Source of the DNA: CF-161 sp035259145
GTDB taxonomy: Bacteria > Chloroflexota > Dormibacteria > Dormibacterales > Dormibacteraceae
Direction of reading: 5' to 3'
DNA: 8,648 nucleotides
Assembly: GCA_035259145.1 (NCBI GenBank)
Contig: DATFWQ010000235.1
Coordinates: 1-8,648 of the forward strand
Each line of letters opens with the position of its first letter. The first letter of the stretch is position 1. The translations under genes were made by a program, and so were the position numbers. Below are positions 5,711 through 8,648 of the stretch, piece by piece. A model generated the notes under the pieces. The model saw only the letters and a program-made list of their open reading frames with translations, made no database searches and was not told the origin of the DNA.

Positions 5711-6055
5711 GTGCCAATCAATGGGCTGGCGACGCAGCTTCGCAAGGGCGTCATCGAGTACTGCGTGCTGTCGCTGTTCAAGGAAGGTCCGCTCTACGGC
5801 GGCGAGGTGATCCAGGTGTTGCGCGGCAAGGGGCAGCTCCTCATCAGTGAAGGCACCATCTACCCGCTTCTCAGCCGGCTGCGGTCTGATGGCTTGGTCG
5901 AGACCGAGTGGCGCGACACATCGACAGGAGCCCCCCGGCGTTATTACCGGCTCACGCGTTCAGGGAAGAAGGCGGTTGCCGAGTTTCGCGACGAGTGGTT
6001 CCGGTTTCGTGATTCCGTCGACGACATTCTTCGCAACGGAGGCAAGCCCCGATGA
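5711..6055 (+). CDS. PadR-family transcriptional repressor
   Basis: The product is 114 residues. It opens in the PadR manner, MPINGLATQLRKGVIEYCVL. A winged helix-turn-helix follows: helix with GPLYGGEVIQVL (26-37), recognition region ISEGTIYPLLSRLRSDGLVE (45-64), and the wing ending GAPRRYYRLTRSGKKAV (73-89), with a short C-terminal dimerisation helix. PadR proteins usually repress their own operon and respond to a ligand or stress. An earlier ATG at 5681 is in frame but lies inside the operator palindrome and adds ten residues with no family similarity; the GTG at 5711 fits both the family start and the promoter. No Shine-Dalgarno precedes it, as expected for a leaderless message. Its TGA overlaps the ATG of the next gene (ATGA), so the two are translationally coupled. 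Confidence 0.92.
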   Translation: MPINGLATQLRKGVIEYCVLSLFKEGPLYGGEVIQVLRGKGQLLISEGTIYPLLSRLRSDGLVETEWRDTSTGAPRRYYRLTRSGKKAVAEFRDEWFRFRDSVDDILRNGGKPR

Positions 6056-6648
6056 CTGCAGTCCATGCCACGAAGTTGGTCGACGAATACCTCCGACGAC
6101 TCGAGATGGAGCTGATAGACCTGCCCGCCGAGAAGCGCCTGGAGATTCTTGACGAGATCCGAGGTCATATCGCCGAGGAGCGGACCGGCATGTCCAACGA
6201 ATCGGATGCGGACGTTATGAATCTCCTGGATCGACTTGGCGACCCGACCGAGATCGCAGCCGAAGCCGGTGCCGGAGGCGAGCGGCGAGGCCGTCCCTCG
6301 GGGACCGCCCGTTTCGGGACACTAGAGGTTCTCGCCCTCGTGCTCATGGTCCTGGCGTGGCCGGCCGGAGTAGTACTTCTCTGGGTGTCGAAAGCATGGA
6401 CAACTCGCGAGAAACTGCTGGGAACGCTGATACCGCCCGGCGGCTATCCAGGCGTCTTTCTTGTGATGTCGACGTTTCACTGGTTCGTGTCGATGTCAGA
6501 GTCGATGTCAGAAGCGGCGGCGAGCTGGGTTGAGACAGCGGTCAGAGCGGTGCTGTTCACAGTCAGCCTCTTGCTGGTCGTGGCTCCAATCGGCATGTGC
6601 ATCTACCTGGCCACACGACTGAAGGCAGCGTCCCGGCTTGAAGCGTGA
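6052..6648 (+). CDS. HAAS/DUF1700-type membrane protein, PadR partner
   Basis: The product is 198 residues. The N-terminal 75 form a helical HAAS-type domain: YLRRLEMELIDLPAEKRLEI, then LDEIRGHIAEE and LLDRLGDPTEIAAEAG. Such domains commonly occur directly behind PadR genes and are thought to link membrane events to the regulator. Two hydrophobic segments, about 91-114 and 163-190, make it an integral membrane protein; a weaker one lies near 133-146. It has a good ribosome-binding site, GGAGG at 6038-6042, nine bases before the ATG, and overlaps padR by four bases. A 12-bp tandem duplication at 6489-6512 gives SMSE-SMSE in the loop between the membrane segments. The next gene starts within or immediately after its stop. 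Its function is inferred from the family and gene order. Confidence 0.87.
   Translation: MTAVHATKLVDEYLRRLEMELIDLPAEKRLEILDEIRGHIAEERTGMSNESDADVMNLLDRLGDPTEIAAEAGAGGERRGRPSGTARFGTLEVLALVLMVLAWPAGVVLLWVSKAWTTREKLLGTLIPPGGYPGVFLVMSTFHWFVSMSESMSEAAASWVETAVRAVLFTVSLLLVVAPIGMCIYLATRLKAASRLEA
6489..6512 (+). repeat. Perfect 12-bp tandem duplication
   Basis: GTCGATGTCAGA occurs twice in direct succession (6489-6500 and 6501-6512). It is in frame and repeats four codons (reading SMSE twice) in a loop of the HAAS membrane protein. Confidence 0.75.
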
Positions 6649-6649
6649 G

Positions 6650-7345
6650 GTGTTGAGCAGGAAAGCAAGAATCGCGGGGCTTCTGTACATCCTTGCTTCG
6701 GCGGTCGGCGTGCTTCGCCTCCTCTACATACCCAACGCGTTGTTCGTGTCTGGAAACGCAACCGCGACGGCGGCCAATATCGCGGCCCACGAGCTGCTCT
6801 TTCGCCTGGGCATTGTGAGCAGCCTGGCCGCTGCAGTCCTTTGGCTGTTCGTCCCTCTGGCTCTGTATCGGTTGCTCCATCGAGTTGACCAGAGGCTCGC
6901 CGTGTTGATGGTGATCCTCGGCAGCCTGATGCAGGTGCCTTTGTTTTTTGTCAACGCCGTGACCGACGCGGCTGCTCTGCTCCTGGTTCGGGGCGGTGGT
7001 TACCTGTCGGTCTTCGACGAGCAGCAGCGCGACGCCTTAGCCCGGCTCCTTCTCGACCTGTATCACGAGCTCAACCTCGCGAACCTGATCTTCGCCGGCC
7101 TGTGGCTCTTCCCATTCGGGCTGCTGGTGTACAGGTCGCGGTTCTTGCCCCGCTTCCTCGGCGTCTGGCTGATGATCGCCGGCTTTGGGTGGCTCGCCTT
7201 CAGCCTTACGGGTTTGCTGTTTCCGGCCTACGAGGACCGGGCGTTTTCCATAACTCAACCAGTTGCGCTTGGAGAGGTGGCCACGATGCTCTGGCTGGTG
7301 ATCATGGGTGCCAGCGAGAAGCGCCTCGTTACGCAGACATCGTGA
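6650..7345 (+). CDS. DUF4386 family membrane protein
   Basis: The product is 231 residues from the GTG at 6650. It opens SRKARIAGLLYI, the usual DUF4386 beginning. Six hydrophobic helices can be seen: AGLLYILASAVGVLRLLYI; LFRLGIVSSLAAAVLWLFVP; LAVLMVILGSLMQVPLFFVN; ANLIFAGLWLFPFGLLVY; FLGVWLMIAGFGWLAF; and VATMLWLVIMGA. The role of the family is unknown; members are often found with PadR or stress operons. An alternative TTG at 6638 overlaps the previous stop and adds four residues. I prefer the GTG, two bases after the upstream TGA, with GAAG six bases before it. It is the third gene of the padR operon and the last intact gene in the window. Confidence 0.87.
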   Translation: MLSRKARIAGLLYILASAVGVLRLLYIPNALFVSGNATATAANIAAHELLFRLGIVSSLAAAVLWLFVPLALYRLLHRVDQRLAVLMVILGSLMQVPLFFVNAVTDAAALLLVRGGGYLSVFDEQQRDALARLLLDLYHELNLANLIFAGLWLFPFGLLVYRSRFLPRFLGVWLMIAGFGWLAFSLTGLLFPAYEDRAFSITQPVALGEVATMLWLVIMGASEKRLVTQTS

Positions 7346-7430
7346 CCTCGACTGAGACAGTTAGAGCATTCGATTCTCGAACTGACAGCTGCTATCTGAC
7401 GCACAATCGGGCCGAGAGTTGCGGGGAGAC

Positions 7431-7460
7431 TGGAAGATGCCCGCAGACGATGGTATTCAG
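7431..7460. repeat. Dispersed 30-bp imperfect repeat, copy 2
   Basis: It matches 1086-1115 at 26 of 30 positions: an identical 14-bp block, then nine bases with five matches, then an identical TATTCAG. It lies 85 bp beyond the stop of the DUF4386 gene. Both copies are in the same orientation and outside genes. Confidence 0.55.
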
Positions 7461-7473
7461 CGCTAGCCTTCGT

Positions 7474-7504
7474 CCGGTCTTGGCGTGGATGATAAAAAGA
7501 CCGG
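7474..7504 (+). terminator. Possible terminator hairpin after the padR operon
   Basis: CCGGTCTT (7474-7481) and AAGACCGG (7497-7504) form a perfect 8-bp stem with a 15-nt loop, about 130 bp past the last stop codon of the operon. No U-tract follows, so termination is uncertain, though many actinobacterial terminators lack one. Confidence 0.35.
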
Positions 7505-7664
7505 TGTCGAATCGTCTGGCACTTGCCCTGCTGCAGCGGCACCTGGTAGCCGATTCGGTCACGCCATCGGAGTGATGGCACTCCAACACCGACGTCCCGC
7601 GTGCCCCACCCGAGGCAGTTATGGGAGATCCCCGCTGGTGCCACGTGGTCCTTCCAGGGAGCAT

Positions 7665-7687
7665 CCCAAACCCGGGCCCTGTTTGGG
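7665..7687. repeat. Perfect 7-bp inverted repeat beside the tRNA-like sequence
   Basis: CCCAAAC (7665-7671) and GTTTGGG (7681-7687) surround a nine-base GC-rich loop, four bases before the tRNA-like 3' end. It does not have the 7-base loop of an anticodon arm. Confidence 0.45.
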
Positions 7688-7690
7688 CTA

Positions 7691-7715
7691 TCGGGTTCGA
7701 CTCCCTCCTGGCCCA
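7691..7715 (+). other. tRNA 3'-end-like fragment (decayed tRNA or attachment-site remnant)
   Basis: GGG TTCGACT CCC at 7693-7705 has the T-loop consensus TTCGACT and three pairs of a T-stem. CTGGCCC and A follow at 7708-7715, as in an acceptor 3' strand plus discriminator base. The outer two T-stem pairs are mismatched (7691-7692 against 7706-7707), and no GGGCCAG 5' acceptor strand lies 60-95 bp upstream, so it is not a complete tRNA gene. The 3' ends of tRNA genes are the usual core of integrase attachment sites. A decayed tRNA or a leftover att core is the likeliest reading. Confidence 0.4.
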
Positions 7716-7900
7716 CTCGTATTCGAACTTCAACCCTCGCAGGAACAGAACACGAACTCTTTGAGCTGATCGAAGTACCTGCCGCGAGCCCTGGGGGGAA
7801 CGTGTCGTCTAGCTTCAGACACGCGAAGACTGCCGTGGCGCGGGCGGTGTCCTCGGCGGTTAGCCCCTTACTTATAGTTAGGGCGGCGTTGATCGCCGCC

Positions 7901-8130
7901 GCGGTGGTAGATGGCGCGCGCGAGGGAGCGCCCCAAGCGGTCCGGGTCGCCGATCGTTGGCACCTACGGCACAACCTGGGCGAGGCGGTCGAGCGGAGCG
8001 TCAACCGCCACCACGCTTGCCTCCGCGAACCCATCGAGGGCACGTCAATCGGCTGAAGATGCTCAAGCGCCAGATGTTCGGTCGGACCAACCTGGACCTG
8101 CTTCGCCGTCGTGTCCTTGCGACCATCTGA
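7901..8130 (+). pseudogene. ISL3-family transposase remnant, C-terminal pieces
   Basis: In one frame, from about 7901 to a TGA at 8054-8056, VDGAREGAPQAVRVADRWHL and NLGEAVERSVNRHHACLREP match the central catalytic region of ISL3 transposases (the GAPxAVxVADRWH motif). In another frame, from 8038 to TGA 8128-8130, GHVNRLKMLKRQMFGRTNLD and LLRRRVLATI match the extreme C-terminus. Well over 100 residues normally between these motifs are missing, and the join is out of frame. The N-terminal zinc-finger and helix-turn-helix part is also absent upstream. No terminal inverted repeats were found. Confidence 0.82.
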
Positions 8131-8168
8131 TCGCGCAAGAGGCGAGTCCAGAGGGCCAACATCCGCCG

Positions 8169-8490
8169 GTGGGCGAGGCGATCCTGCTCAACGTCCTGTT
8201 CCTGCAGCTGACCGCTGTTCGTGTAGACGAGCTATCGCATGAAGGGGGCGTGGTGTGCATTCACGTCCGCACGTCCGAGTCCAGGCTGAAAAGGCGACGT
8301 GTCCGGGCTGCGGCAGCGCGTCCTCCCGAGTTGACGGCTGCTACGAGCGTCGGCTCGCCGACGCCCGGCTGCGTGCGCTGCATCTTCGCCGAGCAGCTGG
8401 CTGGCCTGCTGCTGCGCGTAGTCGGCGGAGCCCCAAGCTGTTCGGGTTGCTGACGGCCATCGCGTTTGCGCTGGCCGGTCGCCCCGGCGT
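8169..8490 (+). pseudogene. ISL3-family transposase remnant, N-terminal pieces
   Basis: Starting near the GTG at 8169, VGEAILLNVLFLQLTAVRVD and GGVVCIHVRTSES give the ISL3 N-terminus. The next part, ATCPGCGSASSRVDGCYERR and LADARL (from 8291), which contains the CxxC zinc ligands, is one frame over. FAEQLAGL (about 8383-8406) is back in the first frame, with about 25 residues missing before it. RRSPKLFGLLTAIAFALAGR (from about 8423) is in the other frame again. At least three frameshifts or small deletions are needed, and similarity ends near 8490. The piece starts 38 bp after the stop of the previous transposase remnant, in the same orientation. Confidence 0.8.
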
Positions 8491-8560
8491 TGTCGCGAGT
8501 GTAAAACGAGCGGCCAGGCCGGTCCGTGTGGCTCGCGAGCAGGCCCGGCTCTCCCCTCGA

Positions 8561-8648
8561 TCAGTAACCGATGGGCTGGCGGAGCAGCAGGACGATGCTG
8601 CGGCCGGGAACGTGGTCGCCGCTGACGATCAGCACCTCATTGGCGGCG
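8561..8648 (-). CDS. Possible 3' end of a minus-strand gene entering from the right edge
   Basis: The frame is open from the window edge to TGA (8561-8563), giving 28 residues that begin AANEVLIVSGDHVPG and end LLLRQPIGY. The composition looks protein-like and the transposase similarity on the other strand has ended by here. I recognise no family and the piece is too short to be sure it is coding. Confidence 0.3.
   Translation of the reverse strand, partial: AANEVLIVSGDHVPGRSIVLLLRQPIGY

Larger units (their letters stand above)
7346..7900. other. Gene-free stretch between the padR operon and the transposase remnants
   Basis: No convincing gene is present. The stretch holds one copy of a dispersed repeat (7431-7460), a hairpin (7474-7504), another hairpin (7665-7687) and a tRNA 3'-end-like sequence (7691-7715). 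Long minus-strand frames across it read through the tRNA-like sequence (giving ARRESNP, the usual artefact of an antisense T-arm) and have no family match that I recognise. Confidence 0.5.

Noticed and set aside
7691..7715. Complete tRNA gene
   Set aside because: Only the 3' third is recognisable. The T-stem is partly mismatched and no 5' acceptor strand or D-arm is found upstream.
7255..8043. 262-codon minus-strand frame
   Set aside because: It reads antisense through the tRNA-like sequence and the ISL3 remnant. One segment (about 7790-7890, ISKGLTAEDTARATAVFACL) looks protein-like, but I recognise no family and it has no independent start or ribosome-binding site.
8491..8648. Continuation of the ISL3 transposase to the right edge on the plus strand
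   Set aside because: The frame stays open but similarity to ISL3 stops after the AGRPG motif, and the residues after it are unlike the family.

Overview
The window is high-GC DNA with GTG starts and an ISL3-type transposase. The gene families fit an actinomycete (F420-reductase-like protein, PadR/HAAS pair, DUF4386, a response-regulator/thioredoxin-reductase fusion). I cannot name the genus. No phage, CRISPR array or complete RNA gene was seen, and I did not find a convincing new multigene system.

Left part (1-1822): on the minus strand lies the N-terminal 173 residues of a receiver/thioredoxin-reductase-type fusion that runs off the left edge. Its receiver has glycine where the phosphorylated aspartate should be. 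Next to it is a small XRE-like helix-turn-helix gene. Divergent from it is an intact F420-dependent-reductase-like gene, with two perfect inverted repeats in front of it.

Middle (1823-5610): this is a decayed stretch. Three remnants follow in a row on the plus strand: a zinc alcohol dehydrogenase lacking its catalytic domain and frameshifted; a DUF2255 gene with an in-frame TAG; and a frameshifted, truncated TMEM175-like channel. Facing them is a large intact minus-strand gene that fuses a DedA (VTT) membrane domain to a PAP2 phosphatase. After a gene-poor spacer come a small unknown gene and a metal P-type ATPase remnant. That ATPase has lost its actuator, phosphorylation and nucleotide-binding domains, so its N-terminal membrane helices join directly to its last ones.

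Right-centre (5611-7345): an intact, tightly packed plus-strand operon of PadR repressor, HAAS/DUF1700-type membrane protein and DUF4386 membrane protein. A 19-bp palindrome overlaps the -35 box of a recognisable promoter whose predicted start site coincides with a GTG, so the padR message is probably leaderless and autoregulated.

Right end (7346-8648): non-coding and decayed DNA with a hairpin, the 3' end of a tRNA-like sequence without a 5' half, and two broken ISL3-family transposase remnants in tail-to-head order. A 30-bp imperfect repeat occurs in front of the F420-reductase-like gene and again just downstream of the padR operon, bracketing the region that holds most of the remnants. The overall picture is a genomic graveyard around a few intact genes: two membrane-protein units and one oxidoreductase.
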